From positions 1-24,637 of the IMG/VR virus record IMGVR_UViG_3300025697_000139: a DNA stretch of 24,637 bases; one strand, written 5' to 3'. The position numbers and the translations under genes were made by a program. Shown here piece after piece: positions 1-8,336 of the stretch. Every line of letters begins with the position of its first letter. Position 1 is the first letter of the stretch. Source of the stretch: a virus. The notes under the pieces are model-generated. The model worked only from the letters and a program-made list of their open reading frames with translations, was not told the DNA's origin and ran no database searches.

Positions 1-1956
1 TACTGTAACAGTAGTTACTACAGCCCAATACCTGTAAGACACTTCGGGACGATGTACAATAGTTTGCCGCCCTAATGCGTTGGTTAGTTCAACTTTATAA
101 GCCGCTGTTGATAACCAGTCTACAGAGTACCACCCAGACGGGTCCACATTTGTAGCGCAAAGATAAAAGACCGCGCCCGTCAAAAGAGCCGAGTTTAAAT
201 TATGGTTTACGAGGTAGAAAATATCTATGGTTTTCACGCCAACTAGATCAAACCAAACGTGGTAGTTTGCAGATAGCCCGCCGCTTACATCGTCTATTGA
301 TTCGCCAAGCCAAACGACACCCGGCCTTTGGTCTCTCACGTTATTTGTTACAAAGCCTGAAAGATTGGAGCTTGAAAGCGGAGTTGCGCCTTGGTCCGAA
401 ATGGCATTATATCCAAACATGATCTTGCCGAGATTAGCGGCTGTTTCTGTTGGAGTTGTCAAAGCCATTATAACCGTATCGGTTACGAGCGTCCCTGCTT
501 GCCCCGCCTTATCGTAGCCGTAGCAATTTATCGTCTTTCGCCCCTCGGCTGTGTTGATATAAAAAGAAACCGTTACGGGCAAGTCTGAGGCTCTGACAAG
601 GTATTCTATTCCATTAGCCGCTGGTTCATCCGCTGCATAAAGCAGGAATTTGTAAACCTTGCCTTGTTCGTTTCCCGAGTCATCCCCTGAGTTGCCGTCA
701 ATAGCAACTTGGATAGCTCTTATCGTAGTTGTCCCGGTTCCTTGTATTGCGATTGCCATTTTTGGTTCGTCAACGAATTCTTCTGTCTGCAATCCTACAG
801 ACTCAATGCCACCGGACGTTACCTGTTTACAGCGATATTCGTATTTTGAATCTGAAACGTCCACATCGGTCCATGATAATTCACCTGTCGAAGTTGCCGC
901 GTCGAATTCCCATTTTGATCCTGTCACTGCCCATGTTCCATCGTCTTTGAGGAAATGCCAAGCCCCGCCGTTTACCCTTCGATCTAAGGTACAATATCCC
1001 CATGTACCGCCGGGGTTGCGGGTAAAGCCGATTCCTACATTAAGCTTAGTTAGGTCATCAATCCAGGGGTCGGTTGAAACAGACGTGTCACTAATCGCCA
1101 AAGCCGCCGCTTCAATAAACTGATAATAAATTAGCGGTATCGTGCTGGTCGTGTTATTGATTATCGAAATCTCACCCGCCGCACTGGTATAAATCCGAAG
1201 AAATCCCGAAGTTGCCCCTTCGATTATATTCGCATCGCTGGAAATCCAGGTTATGTCACCCGCTGCATTATAAAATCCCTCTGCGTAGCCGTGGCCAACG
1301 GCCATATTGCCAACGATCCCGACCTTAAACCAGCCCGGCCCTGTAACCGTATGAGCCGCTGGAGTGCCGATAGACGTTGTAAACGACTCATTAGGGAAAT
1401 ATTCAAGGACTTGAACAGATCCAAGGCGATTTTTCAAAACAGGGTCAAGGCTGGGACCGCCGACGGTTTTAATATTAAAATGGTCATCAGGGTCATTTGT
1501 TCCCAACGTTCCAGGGTCGCCAATATTTGCCGTTGCAGTTACAATGGTTGGTCTGTTATTTGCTCGTTTGTACCCATGCAAGAAATGATCGTCGTCCCCT
1601 ACCATAGCGGTAATGCCGATAAATGGTCCCGTTGGCAATTTCTCGGTTCCGTCGTCGGCTAAGGTATCCGCCCCGTCGCCTAGATAGAATTCCATTAACA
1701 AATCATTGTCGATGCCGAGTCTATTTTTAATCGTACCTGACACACCGCTGTCATAAATGCAAGACCACCCGTCAAGATCACTAGTCGCAAAATTGATGGA
1801 ATTAATAATGGTAATCTTGCCATTCGTATCTTGACGGAAAAAGACAAAGGCTTCACCATCGCCAATTAAAGCACGGCCCCATCCTCTGCCGGTGGGCAAA
1901 ACATAGGTGCCGTCATCAAGCAGATTTTCGCCAACAGTGTATTGAGTCAGTGCCAT
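1..1956 (-). CDS. Tail tip / receptor-binding fibre protein, 3' end beyond window
   Basis: An open frame of 652 codons starts at ATG 1956 and runs off the left edge without a stop, so the C-terminus is missing. The N-terminal third repeats a module of the form DDGTxxLPTG followed by beta-rich sequence (starting near residues 14 and 104). The middle resembles fibronectin-like repeats (for example WTDVDVSDSKYEYRCKQV). The visible end (about residues 540-652) looks like a galactose-binding, discoidin-type domain: DLVGVKTIDIFYLVNHNLNS, then RYWAVV. Such domains are common in phage tail-tip and fibre proteins that touch the host surface. Position after the tape measure supports a tail role. The start overlaps the previous gene's stop as TAATG, which implies translational coupling. 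The domain calls are by eye; the tail location is more certain than the binding function. Confidence 0.7.
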   Translation of the reverse strand, partial: MALTQYTVGENLLDDGTYVLPTGRGWGRALIGDGEAFVFFRQDTNGKITIINSINFATSDLDGWSCIYDSGVSGTIKNRLGIDNDLLMEFYLGDGADTLADDGTEKLPTGPFIGITAMVGDDDHFLHGYKRANNRPTIVTATANIGDPGTLGTNDPDDHFNIKTVGGPSLDPVLKNRLGSVQVLEYFPNESFTTSIGTPAAHTVTGPGWFKVGIVGNMAVGHGYAEGFYNAAGDITWISSDANIIEGATSGFLRIYTSAAGEISIINNTTSTIPLIYYQFIEAAALAISDTSVSTDPWIDDLTKLNVGIGFTRNPGGTWGYCTLDRRVNGGAWHFLKDDGTWAVTGSKWEFDAATSTGELSWTDVDVSDSKYEYRCKQVTSGGIESVGLQTEEFVDEPKMAIAIQGTGTTTIRAIQVAIDGNSGDDSGNEQGKVYKFLLYAADEPAANGIEYLVRASDLPVTVSFYINTAEGRKTINCYGYDKAGQAGTLVTDTVIMALTTPTETAANLGKIMFGYNAISDQGATPLSSSNLSGFVTNNVRDQRPGVVWLGESIDDVSGGLSANYHVWFDLVGVKTIDIFYLVNHNLNSALLTGAVFYLCATNVDPSGWYSVDWLSTAAYKVELTNALGRQTIVHRPEVSYRYWAVVTTVTV

Positions 1957-2213
1957 TATTTAGCATCTTTCAATTTGATTTTCTTATCTTTGTCGACTTT
2001 GTATTTGTCTTTTTCTGTTTCGACGTTTTTAGGTAAATCAGCTTCGTCAATGTCAATTCCGTCAAGCTCGTTTCCAAATGACATTGCCAAAGTTAGCCGC
2101 TCGTTTCCTTCGTCATCAAGATCGTAAGCCTTGCGGCCTGATTTAATAAAACAGCCTTCACTTTTGCAAATGGCTTTGATATTTCCATCTTTATCATAAA
2201 TGACTTTTTTCAT
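1956..2213 (-). CDS. Small acidic/lysine-rich protein of unknown function in the tail operon
   Basis: This 85-residue protein is not recognised. It begins with a short beta-hairpin-like stretch (KKVIYDKDGNIKAIC), has two cysteines (C16 and C21) and ends in a charged, lysine/aspartate-rich tail (DKYKVDKDKKIKLKDAK). Its ATG overlaps the TGA of the upstream fibre-like gene (ATGA) and its TAA overlaps the next ATG (TAATG), so it is locked into the tail-fibre operon and probably coupled to both neighbours. It could be an assembly factor for the adjacent fibre proteins, but that rests on position alone. No signal peptide or membrane segment is visible. Confidence 0.6.
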   Translation of the reverse strand: MKKVIYDKDGNIKAICKSEGCFIKSGRKAYDLDDEGNERLTLAMSFGNELDGIDIDEADLPKNVETEKDKYKVDKDKKIKLKDAK

Positions 2214-3256
2214 GTTATTACCAGCCCCGTTGTATTGTTATTTGTGCCAGCGTCGGTTAATTCAATTCCAGAATCAGTGCTATAAATTACGCCGTGTACT
2301 TCGTTTCTGTTGGCGCCCGCTATAAACTCTGCCCCCTCGCCAAGGTTGCCAGTGGTTGTATTGATGCATTGAAAGCAAATGTCAAACCTGTTTTTGTCAA
2401 CCCCTGCCTCAGTCATTAGCCCTAGAAGTATTGATGGCGCGGCCCCTGTTATGTTTCGCATAAGCGCATTAACTTTACAATTTTGCAAAGTGGTGCAGTG
2501 AATAGCGGCGGCTGTGTTTCCACCAAGCGTTACGTCGATATCGATATCGGTTCCATATAAATCATAAGAACTAAAGTACCCGGCAAGCCAAAACATTTTT
2601 ACGTCATTTGCGCCAACAAGTGAATAATCAGGATTTGCGATTATTTGACATTGGCCTAAGTTGCAGTTTGAATAACCATACAGCAGCGCAATTGCATAAT
2701 CATAAGCGATGATTCCATCCGAATTAATCTGCAAACGCCCCTTCATTTGCACGTCGGTTTTTTCGTCCATGATAAGCCCTTTGCCAGTAGCAAAATCAAG
2801 AACGGTATCGTTATGGGTAAACTTTTGGCCGCTTAAAGGTTCAAAGTCTAATGTTTCAGTCAATGTTCCATAAGTAAGGAAGCTAGAGCAAAGATTTATT
2901 ACTCCGGTTCCGATTGTTACATTGGCTTCGGGAACCACGGCGGCGTTCGTAACTTCAAAATAATCATCCCCTGATCCGGTCACATAAAACATACTGTTAT
3001 TTGCAGCGTTGAAGTTTTGAGCATCGATGTTAATCCGCTTATAAAGCTGTACAGTCAAAGCCGTTATTCCGGGGTCGGTCCCGGTTCCATCATAGGTGTA
3101 TCTGGCAGTACTTCCAGCCGGGTTTGTGATATCAAATTGAGTAGTCGAAGTACCTAAAATATCGCTTGCGGCGGCGGTTGCCAAAGAGGTGTAATCACCA
3201 AGGCCCGCGACGGTTACAACCTTATCAAACAAATGTTTGTATGGATACATCGTCAT
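2210..3256 (-). CDS. Beta-helix-like tail fibre or tail-tip protein
   Basis: The protein has 348 residues. It is rich in Asn, Thr, Gly and beta-branched residues with no long helices, as in phage parallel beta-helix fibres or tailspikes. The opening, with a KVVTVAGLGDYTSLATAAASD stretch near residue 12, resembles the entry region of pectate-lyase-fold phage proteins. The body contains short repeating strands such as CQIIANPDYSLVGANDV and VNALMRNITGAAPSILLG. No catalytic motif of a depolymerase is evident. The start codon directly follows the TAA of the preceding membrane-protein gene; a second in-frame ATG lies two codons downstream. The gene lies between the tape measure and a receptor-binding candidate, consistent with the distal tail. 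The fold is an inference from composition. Confidence 0.6.
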   Translation of the reverse strand: MTMYPYKHLFDKVVTVAGLGDYTSLATAAASDILGTSTTQFDITNPAGSTARYTYDGTGTDPGITALTVQLYKRINIDAQNFNAANNSMFYVTGSGDDYFEVTNAAVVPEANVTIGTGVINLCSSFLTYGTLTETLDFEPLSGQKFTHNDTVLDFATGKGLIMDEKTDVQMKGRLQINSDGIIAYDYAIALLYGYSNCNLGQCQIIANPDYSLVGANDVKMFWLAGYFSSYDLYGTDIDIDVTLGGNTAAAIHCTTLQNCKVNALMRNITGAAPSILLGLMTEAGVDKNRFDICFQCINTTTGNLGEGAEFIAGANRNEVHGVIYSTDSGIELTDAGTNNNTTGLVIT

Positions 3257-3502
3257 TTAATTTCTCTCCAAAAGTTTGTCAATTTTACGTTCCACTCTGT
3301 CAAAGCGATCATCAACTTTTTCCATCCAGTATTTAGTGCTTTTCTCTCTCACTTTGGACAACTCGCATTGTGCCCTTAAAGCAGCTTCCACCGGATTAAT
3401 TCTTACCCCCATTACCGTCCACATTCCACCCGCAACAATAGAAAACGCTGTCAATATGAGTACTGCTTTTTGCCAGAATTTAAGGGAGTTGAATTTTGCC
3501 AC
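3257..3502 (-). CDS. Small membrane-anchored coiled-coil protein, GTG start
   Basis: The protein has 81 residues. An N-terminal hydrophobic segment (about residues 13-32, AVLILTAFSIVAGGMWTVMG) is followed by a charged heptad-like helix (KVDDRFDRVERKIDKLLERN), so it probably sits in the inner membrane with a coiled-coil domain on one side. The start is GTG at 3502, with a good ribosome site (TAGGAG) seven bases upstream. It lies nine bases after the tape measure stop and abuts the next gene. Distal-tail genes normally occupy this place, so a membrane protein is unexpected. A holin or spanin-like role is possible because no other holin is obvious, but nothing in the sequence proves it. Confidence 0.65.
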   Translation of the reverse strand: MAKFNSLKFWQKAVLILTAFSIVAGGMWTVMGVRINPVEAALRAQCELSKVREKSTKYWMEKVDDRFDRVERKIDKLLERN

Positions 3503-3511
3503 TGTTGTCTC

Positions 3512-5983
3512 CTACGTGTTTACTGCAATTCGGGTAGCGTGACGATCTCCGAGGTTTTCAATTATCGGAACTATTCTTTCTATGACAGCCGATTCAAGGT
3601 CGGTTGCGTCAAAGGCGCTTAGGGAAATGCTTATATTCGTTACATCGCCCGCCCTTGCATCGTCGCCTGGATCACCTAAAGAGATACCCCTTCCAACGGT
3701 TCCTCCGGCGCGAATAGCTTGCAACGCGCCAAAGTTTCGCCTTGTATCTTGGGCATCAATTACCATTTCGTTACCGTGTAAAATCGCTGGAAAAGCCTGA
3801 TTATCAGAAACGCCACCGGTATAACCACCCGCCGCGAAGCTTGGAAGGTCTTGCGCCATTCCACCTTTTTTTCCGAGTCCTAAAAGCTTGGCTATTCCAG
3901 TTGACCCGGCTCCAGCCGCTTCACTTGTACCGAATGATATTGCTGCCATCGCAGACCGAATTGCGAGGATGATAGGAAGCATGATTAATAGCTGTACAGT
4001 CATTGAAATAAATGTTTTCAAGACTGCTTTGCCCATTGCTTCCCAATCGGCAGTTCCGTCAACAATGGTATTCGCCAAAGTGTTACCGACACCTGAAACA
4101 GCGGCCCCTAGAGTCGATCTGGTTACGTCTGCCATCGTTACCATTGAGCCTACCCATTTGTCGGAGAATGCGACTATTTGCTCGTTTGCCATTCGGTCAA
4201 GCTCTGCTGCTACGCCACTGACTGATTCGTCAACCAGGGCTAACTGTTCTGCTGTTCCAGCGGCGCTGCCTGCAAGTGCTAGGCTCTGGTCAATCGCACC
4301 AATCGATGTGTCACCCCATATTGGCATTCCAGTTGCCGCGCCACCACCACGCCCAGCCCTACTTGCGCCACCCCCACCTGAAGGTCTGTTTCTACGCGCC
4401 ATTTCTTTAATCCAGGCATCCTTTGCTTCTTTTGAAATAAAAGCTAGTCCCTCGGCGGCTGATGTTGCGTCTCTGGTTGCCTTTGCTTCGTCATTGGCAG
4501 ACTGTGCAATGTTTCTTCTGTCCAGGCTTAATTGCGCCAACATGCGATGCTGTATTGCTAAAGTTAAATTTAGCTTTGCCGCGTCCCCTTCAAAGTCAAT
4601 AGCAATGTTTCGCATTAAGATAAACTTGGTAGCTTCTTTATTGTTTCGCCTAATTGCTTCCGTTGTCTCTATTATCTTTTCTTTCATGTCAGTTATAGCG
4701 GCGGCGTTTCTTTGCAGTTCTTTGTTTTCGCCTTTCGGAGCAAGATTTAGCCCTGCTACCCTTAACCCTTTTTCTATGACTTCATCAAGCTTTGACAACA
4801 GCGCATTAACCGACAAGGTTACATTTTCGATTGCGGTTACAACGGCTCTGGACCATGACAGAACAGTACTTTTGTTTTCTGATAAAAATGCTGCAAAGGT
4901 TTGAGCAAGGTCAACCAGTGTTGGAACTAATTCGTCTCCAATTTCGGCAGACGTATTAATAATTTCCTGTTTCAGCATTCCGAGCTTTTCAAGTCCCGAA
5001 CTTAGTTTAGTGTCTAGCGCATCTTCTAGTGCGCCACCCGCGCCACCCATTGCTGATTCCAGTTCCCGTAATCTCCCGGTGCTGGTTTGAAGGATTGCGC
5101 TTAATGCCACAACCCCCTCTTCGCCCGCGATTATCTTTAAGTTTGCCACCCTTTGCTTGTCTGTCATTTTGCCAAGCGCCACTCTCAGGTCCGCAACCAC
5201 GTCAATCATTGAGCGCATTTTGCCGACATCGTCAAAGGCGCTTACGCCCATTTTTTCAAGCAGTTTTCCTGCTTCGTCAACCGGGGCGGCTAAGCGAGAA
5301 ACAACCTGTCTAAATGCCCTACCACCCTCTGAACCCTTTAAGCTCTTATCGGCAAATGCAGCAAGGAAGGCAAGCCCTTCGTCAACTTGCACATTGAATG
5401 CACGCATAACCGGACCGGCTTTTTTAGCTGCTTCTGTGAATTGCTGGAGATTGGTTTTGACTAGCTTGGTAGTAACAAAGAAACGGTCTGCTACTTTGTC
5501 TGCTTCGGAAAGTGAAAATCCTAGCGCGTCGGTAACGTCGGCAAGATTTTCTACTGTGTCAGTTGGTAAGGTATCCCCAACCTTTGCAAGTTTAAATGCC
5601 GTATCGGCAAACTTATCAAATTCTTTTGACCCTGCTTTTGCTCCAGTTGACAAAACCTGATAGTAGCCGGTCAAGATAGAGCTTGCTGAAAGGTTTAGCT
5701 TGCCTGACATCTCCCTTGCCGTTTTGAGCATATCGTTACCGAGCTTTTGTATCTCCGCGTCGGTAGCCGTTACCATTGTCAAGGTGCTTTTTAAGGCCGC
5801 TCCCTGCTTTAAGCTTGCGGCGGTAAAAAGAACTATTACGCCGGTAACATAAACGATAGCCTTGCCAAGAGACCTAAACCCGCTTTTTAAAGACGCAATG
5901 GACTTCTTTGACCCGTCAATACCTTTTCTTAGCCCTTTTGAAACCAAGTCAAGGACGATGGTAATTTTGCCCTTTTGTGCCAT
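3512..5983 (-). CDS. Tail tape measure protein, TP901 type
   Basis: This 823-residue protein sets tail length and is ejected ahead of the DNA. The N-terminal half has the TP901-type tape measure core: regular helices with many Ala, Lys and Asp, including TKLVKTNLQQFTEAAKKAG and the GSEGGRAFRQVVSRLAAP stretch (roughly residues 180-240). A short hydrophobic segment lies at about residues 42-57 and a strong one at about 655-677 (SMTVQLLIMLPIILAI). Between them is a Gly/Arg linker near 528-552. By the usual rule of about 0.15 nm per residue the tail would be near 120 nm. It follows the two tail-chaperone frames directly, as in most siphophages. The ATG at 5983 has an AGAGG site upstream. Confidence 0.95.
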   Translation of the reverse strand: MAQKGKITIVLDLVSKGLRKGIDGSKKSIASLKSGFRSLGKAIVYVTGVIVLFTAASLKQGAALKSTLTMVTATDAEIQKLGNDMLKTAREMSGKLNLSASSILTGYYQVLSTGAKAGSKEFDKFADTAFKLAKVGDTLPTDTVENLADVTDALGFSLSEADKVADRFFVTTKLVKTNLQQFTEAAKKAGPVMRAFNVQVDEGLAFLAAFADKSLKGSEGGRAFRQVVSRLAAPVDEAGKLLEKMGVSAFDDVGKMRSMIDVVADLRVALGKMTDKQRVANLKIIAGEEGVVALSAILQTSTGRLRELESAMGGAGGALEDALDTKLSSGLEKLGMLKQEIINTSAEIGDELVPTLVDLAQTFAAFLSENKSTVLSWSRAVVTAIENVTLSVNALLSKLDEVIEKGLRVAGLNLAPKGENKELQRNAAAITDMKEKIIETTEAIRRNNKEATKFILMRNIAIDFEGDAAKLNLTLAIQHRMLAQLSLDRRNIAQSANDEAKATRDATSAAEGLAFISKEAKDAWIKEMARRNRPSGGGGASRAGRGGGAATGMPIWGDTSIGAIDQSLALAGSAAGTAEQLALVDESVSGVAAELDRMANEQIVAFSDKWVGSMVTMADVTRSTLGAAVSGVGNTLANTIVDGTADWEAMGKAVLKTFISMTVQLLIMLPIILAIRSAMAAISFGTSEAAGAGSTGIAKLLGLGKKGGMAQDLPSFAAGGYTGGVSDNQAFPAILHGNEMVIDAQDTRRNFGALQAIRAGGTVGRGISLGDPGDDARAGDVTNISISLSAFDATDLESAVIERIVPIIENLGDRHATRIAVNT

Positions 5984-5996
5984 TGAAAAACCTCTA

Positions 5997-6380
5997 TTAT
6001 TTTACTGAGTCGTTAGCAACTCTCACAGACTCGGATGATATAATTTTAAATGCTGATAGCGTTCGGTCTGGTTGGTCTAGTATTGACCCTGAATAAGGTA
6101 GGTGGATAAAAGGAACTGTAGCATATACGGCCCTGTCAAGCCCTGCTATTAGTTGGCTATAAACGCCACCGGTACAAGACAGCCACAAGTCAAACAGTTC
6201 TTTTTCACCTTGATGTAACGCTAGCCATTGAATAGGGCAACGATCAAAGGCCCAACCGGCTATTATTATTTCTTCTCCTTTGCCGTCGCAATTCCTAACC
6301 TCTTTCATTTCATCGCTTTTATTACACGGCAACCCTGAAAAGGAATCTATTTCAAAGCAAGACCACCCGCAACTTACCAT
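5997..6380 (-). CDS. Downstream frame of the tail assembly chaperone, read by -1 frameshift (gpT-like)
   Basis: This frame has an ATG at 6380 and 127 codons, but that ATG has only a weak ribosome site. The frame is open back to the slippery sequence A AAA AAC at 6407-6401 at the end of the upstream gene. A -1 slip there reads through as LKKATAI and then joins this frame, giving a fusion of about 245 residues (111 + 7 + 127). This matches the G/GT pair of lambda-like tails, where the longer form binds the tape measure during tail assembly. Sequence content is unfamiliar: several cysteines early (MVSCGWSCFE) and aromatic stretches. It lies immediately upstream of the tape measure, as expected. 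Separate expression from the internal ATG cannot be excluded. Confidence 0.8.
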   Translation of the reverse strand: MVSCGWSCFEIDSFSGLPCNKSDEMKEVRNCDGKGEEIIIAGWAFDRCPIQWLALHQGEKELFDLWLSCTGGVYSQLIAGLDRAVYATVPFIHLPYSGSILDQPDRTLSAFKIISSESVRVANDSVK

Positions 6381-6407
6381 TATTGCGGTGGCCTTTTTCA
6401 GTTTTTT
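6361..6407 (-). promoter_or_regulatory. Programmed -1 ribosomal frameshift signal in tail chaperone genes
   Basis: On the minus strand the last sense codons of the first chaperone gene read GCA AAA AAC and then TGA. The bases at 6407-6401 form the canonical slippery heptamer A AAA AAC in the correct phase. Seven bases later a stem-loop begins: 6393-6385 pairs with 6370-6361 in nine base pairs (one is G-U) with a single bulged G at 6368, around a 14-base loop. After a -1 slip the ribosome reads CTG AAA AAG and enters the downstream frame. Heptamer, phase, spacer and stem all agree with a classical stimulated frameshift site. The loop contains the internal ATG at 6380. Confidence 0.85.
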
Positions 6408-6733
6408 GCTTCGTCTTCGTCACGGCGCAAAACGCTAAACAGCACGTCATCAGCAACGGCAAAAGAAACTAGATCAAAAAATTCCCCTGGCTCTATTTGG
6501 CGCTGTTTGCCTTCGTCTTCAATGCCGGAAACTGATATAACATTTTCACAAAATAGTTTTCTGTTTTCCACGGTGGCTTTTTTTGGGTCGGTAATTTTAC
6601 TTATCTTTTTTAATTTAACCGAAAGCTCTTCTAGTCCAAGCTTCGTAAGCAGTTTCATTTTAAAGATAGTAGGATTATCACTATCCCGATCATCTTTTAA
6701 GATATAATTAAATGTTCTTTTTACGACAAACAT
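6398..6733 (-). CDS. Tail assembly chaperone, upstream frame (gpG-like)
   Basis: This 111-residue protein has the size, position and mixed helical/charged content of the G-type tail assembly chaperones found between the tail tube gene and the tape measure gene. Residues such as MKLLTKLGLEELSVKLKKIS and the Gln/Asp-rich region near the C-terminus fit that class, although the family varies strongly in sequence. It starts at ATG 6733 behind a strong AAGGAG site. Its C-terminus (DEDEAKN) overlies the slippery sequence that yields the longer GT form. The normal product would be made in excess over the frameshift product. Confidence 0.8.
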   Translation of the reverse strand: MFVVKRTFNYILKDDRDSDNPTIFKMKLLTKLGLEELSVKLKKISKITDPKKATVENRKLFCENVISVSGIEDEGKQRQIEPGEFFDLVSFAVADDVLFSVLRRDEDEAKN

Positions 6734-6755
6734 TCTTGCTCCTTTTGGTTTAAAG

Positions 6756-6926
6756 CTATTTCTCTTCTTTTTCCACTTTCGGTTTTACTTTTCGTTTAGG
6801 TTTTTCAGGCAAGGTGAATCCGTCGGCAAGATACGCTTTCAGTTCTGCGTCTGGAATCTCGATGGGTTGCCCTGCCTTGACCGGGCCTTTGCGGTTAATG
6901 TCTCTGTTGGCGATTACGATTGCCAT
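6756..6926 (-). CDS. Small protein with basic tail between tail tube and chaperone genes
   Basis: A 56-codon frame runs from ATG 6926 to TAG at 6756, with a clear AAGGAG site five to six bases upstream. It fills the gap between the tail tube gene and the first chaperone gene almost exactly. The N-terminal part (AIVIANRDINRKGPVKAGQP, then a predicted short helix DAELKAYLADG) resembles small phage proteins often seen at this spot. The C-terminal 17 residues are a Lys/Pro/Glu tail (EKPKRKVKPKVEKEEK). The function is unknown; a tail assembly accessory role is a guess from position. Confidence 0.75.
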   Translation of the reverse strand: MAIVIANRDINRKGPVKAGQPIEIPDAELKAYLADGFTLPEKPKRKVKPKVEKEEK

Positions 6927-6935
6927 TGTGTCTCC

Positions 6936-8312
6936 TTAAAATGCAAATACAAATGCGTCTTCGCCACTGGTTCCTAAAACGGCTGCGCTTGTCAATGTCA
7001 CTTTGATTTTATCGGCTTTATTGTCCGGTACGGTGAACGGTTCGAACTTGACAGCTGGCATACTGAATGCCGCCCCGCGTCCGTCGGTTGTGCCTACTTG
7101 AACGAAGACCTTGACCGCAGTGCCCGCTGAGGCCTTTGCTTTCAAGTCGGCTATTTCGTTTGTGGTCTTGACATAAATTACGGTTTCAAATGAAAGCTCT
7201 CTGTTCTCTGGGAAATCGATCCCGGCTGCTAATTGACAGTTTCCCGTACCGCCGTCGCCAAATTCAAAACGCGCAACTGCTTTTTCGTCGTCTGAAATTG
7301 CTACTGATTCGGTTTTATATTGAACGTCATTTATCCAAACGCCACCGCACAAGCTCATGATTCGACTTCCCGCCGTGGTCTCGTCCGGCTCGTAAGGTCC
7401 GATTGCTACGCTGATTAAGTGAGCCGCTGCAACGGTTCCATCATAATCTCGTTCAACGGTCAGGCTTAGGCCTGTTGCATCAACAACAGTAACCAGCATT
7501 TGCTCCGTTCCACACAGCAATATTGCGCCCACTTCGTTACCCGAAGCATTAACGGGGACGGTTGTGGTAGAATCATCAATCCCGGCGGATAGGGTTGTGT
7601 GGACTGAGTTAACAACGTCCCTGCAAAGCCCCTCCATTGTAACCATTCCAGCTTCGCCCTGGGTGACGCTAATATCAAGCTTGGAAAGCTTAGAGCCTAA
7701 TCCCATTTCGCCCAATACATTATCACTTGAATGCAGCGAGATATAACTCGTATCTTGCAACGCTGTATTGTATTGGGTTGTGGCCGAAACAGTGTCGTTT
7801 TCTTTAGGAGCATTTGCAAAAGGTGGATCAATTACCAATGCCCCTCCAGTATTGCTTGCAACTCTGAAGTATCGGTTTTCGCTAACTACCCCGCTGTCAG
7901 ACGCGCTTTCAATGGCGATTTTGCCAATAGCTCCAGTTGGGAGATTATCAGCATCCATTTTAAGGGTAGTCGTTGTCGTCGCATCGGCTGTCACCTCGGA
8001 AGCTGCATTTGTCGATGCACTAAAAGCCGTGGTCAAAATGCTTGCGATGTCTGGAGCCGTGCCTTGGGTGCCACTCGAAAGCAGATAAGATTCGGCAGTC
8101 CAACTACACTCTTTATTGCCTTGATCCGCTTCTAAATTATCCCTTGTGTCTGGGTGATAATCGTCGCGGGGTGTGATGTTTGCCGCTTCTGCAAATACAA
8201 TCTTGCTGGTTAGCTTAATCGCATCAGTTCCGGCGTGTGCTTTTGGAGTCGAAATGTCGTCTTGGTCCGCCGACGCATAGTTGTGGGTGTAAAGCCCTAA
8301 TCCTTGTGTCAT
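6936..8312 (-). CDS. Major tail tube protein
   Basis: This 458-residue protein is placed exactly where the major tail protein belongs: after the tail completion genes and before the chaperones and tape measure. It is beta-rich with many Thr/Ser/Ala, and has the opening pattern of tube proteins that load as rings (residues 25-60, including TDAIKLTSKIVFAEAANI). It is longer than the usual 150-300 residues. The middle (about residues 100-330) looks like inserted Ig- or hub-like beta domains, for example TTTVPVNASGNEVGAILLCG followed by LTVERDYDGTVAAAH, a pattern typical of phage surface domains. The start has an AAGGA site eight bases upstream. The role is assigned mainly by gene order; the length could also suit a fused tube-plus-decoration protein. 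Confidence 0.75.
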   Translation of the reverse strand: MTQGLGLYTHNYASADQDDISTPKAHAGTDAIKLTSKIVFAEAANITPRDDYHPDTRDNLEADQGNKECSWTAESYLLSSGTQGTAPDIASILTTAFSASTNAASEVTADATTTTTLKMDADNLPTGAIGKIAIESASDSGVVSENRYFRVASNTGGALVIDPPFANAPKENDTVSATTQYNTALQDTSYISLHSSDNVLGEMGLGSKLSKLDISVTQGEAGMVTMEGLCRDVVNSVHTTLSAGIDDSTTTVPVNASGNEVGAILLCGTEQMLVTVVDATGLSLTVERDYDGTVAAAHLISVAIGPYEPDETTAGSRIMSLCGGVWINDVQYKTESVAISDDEKAVARFEFGDGGTGNCQLAAGIDFPENRELSFETVIYVKTTNEIADLKAKASAGTAVKVFVQVGTTDGRGAAFSMPAVKFEPFTVPDNKADKIKVTLTSAAVLGTSGEDAFVFAF

Positions 8313-8336
8313 AATTTTTTCCTTAGGTAATTATTT

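Noticed and set aside
3888-4904. A plus-strand frame of 338 codons within the tape measure gene
   Set aside because: It lies antisense to a clearly recognised gene, has no ribosome site, and its Ser/Ala-rich content mirrors the opposite strand. All other genes are on the minus strand.
5997-6733. An assembly or sequencing frameshift rather than a programmed one in the chaperone genes
   Set aside because: The slip site, spacer and stem are complete and in the right phase, and the arrangement is the known one for this gene pair.
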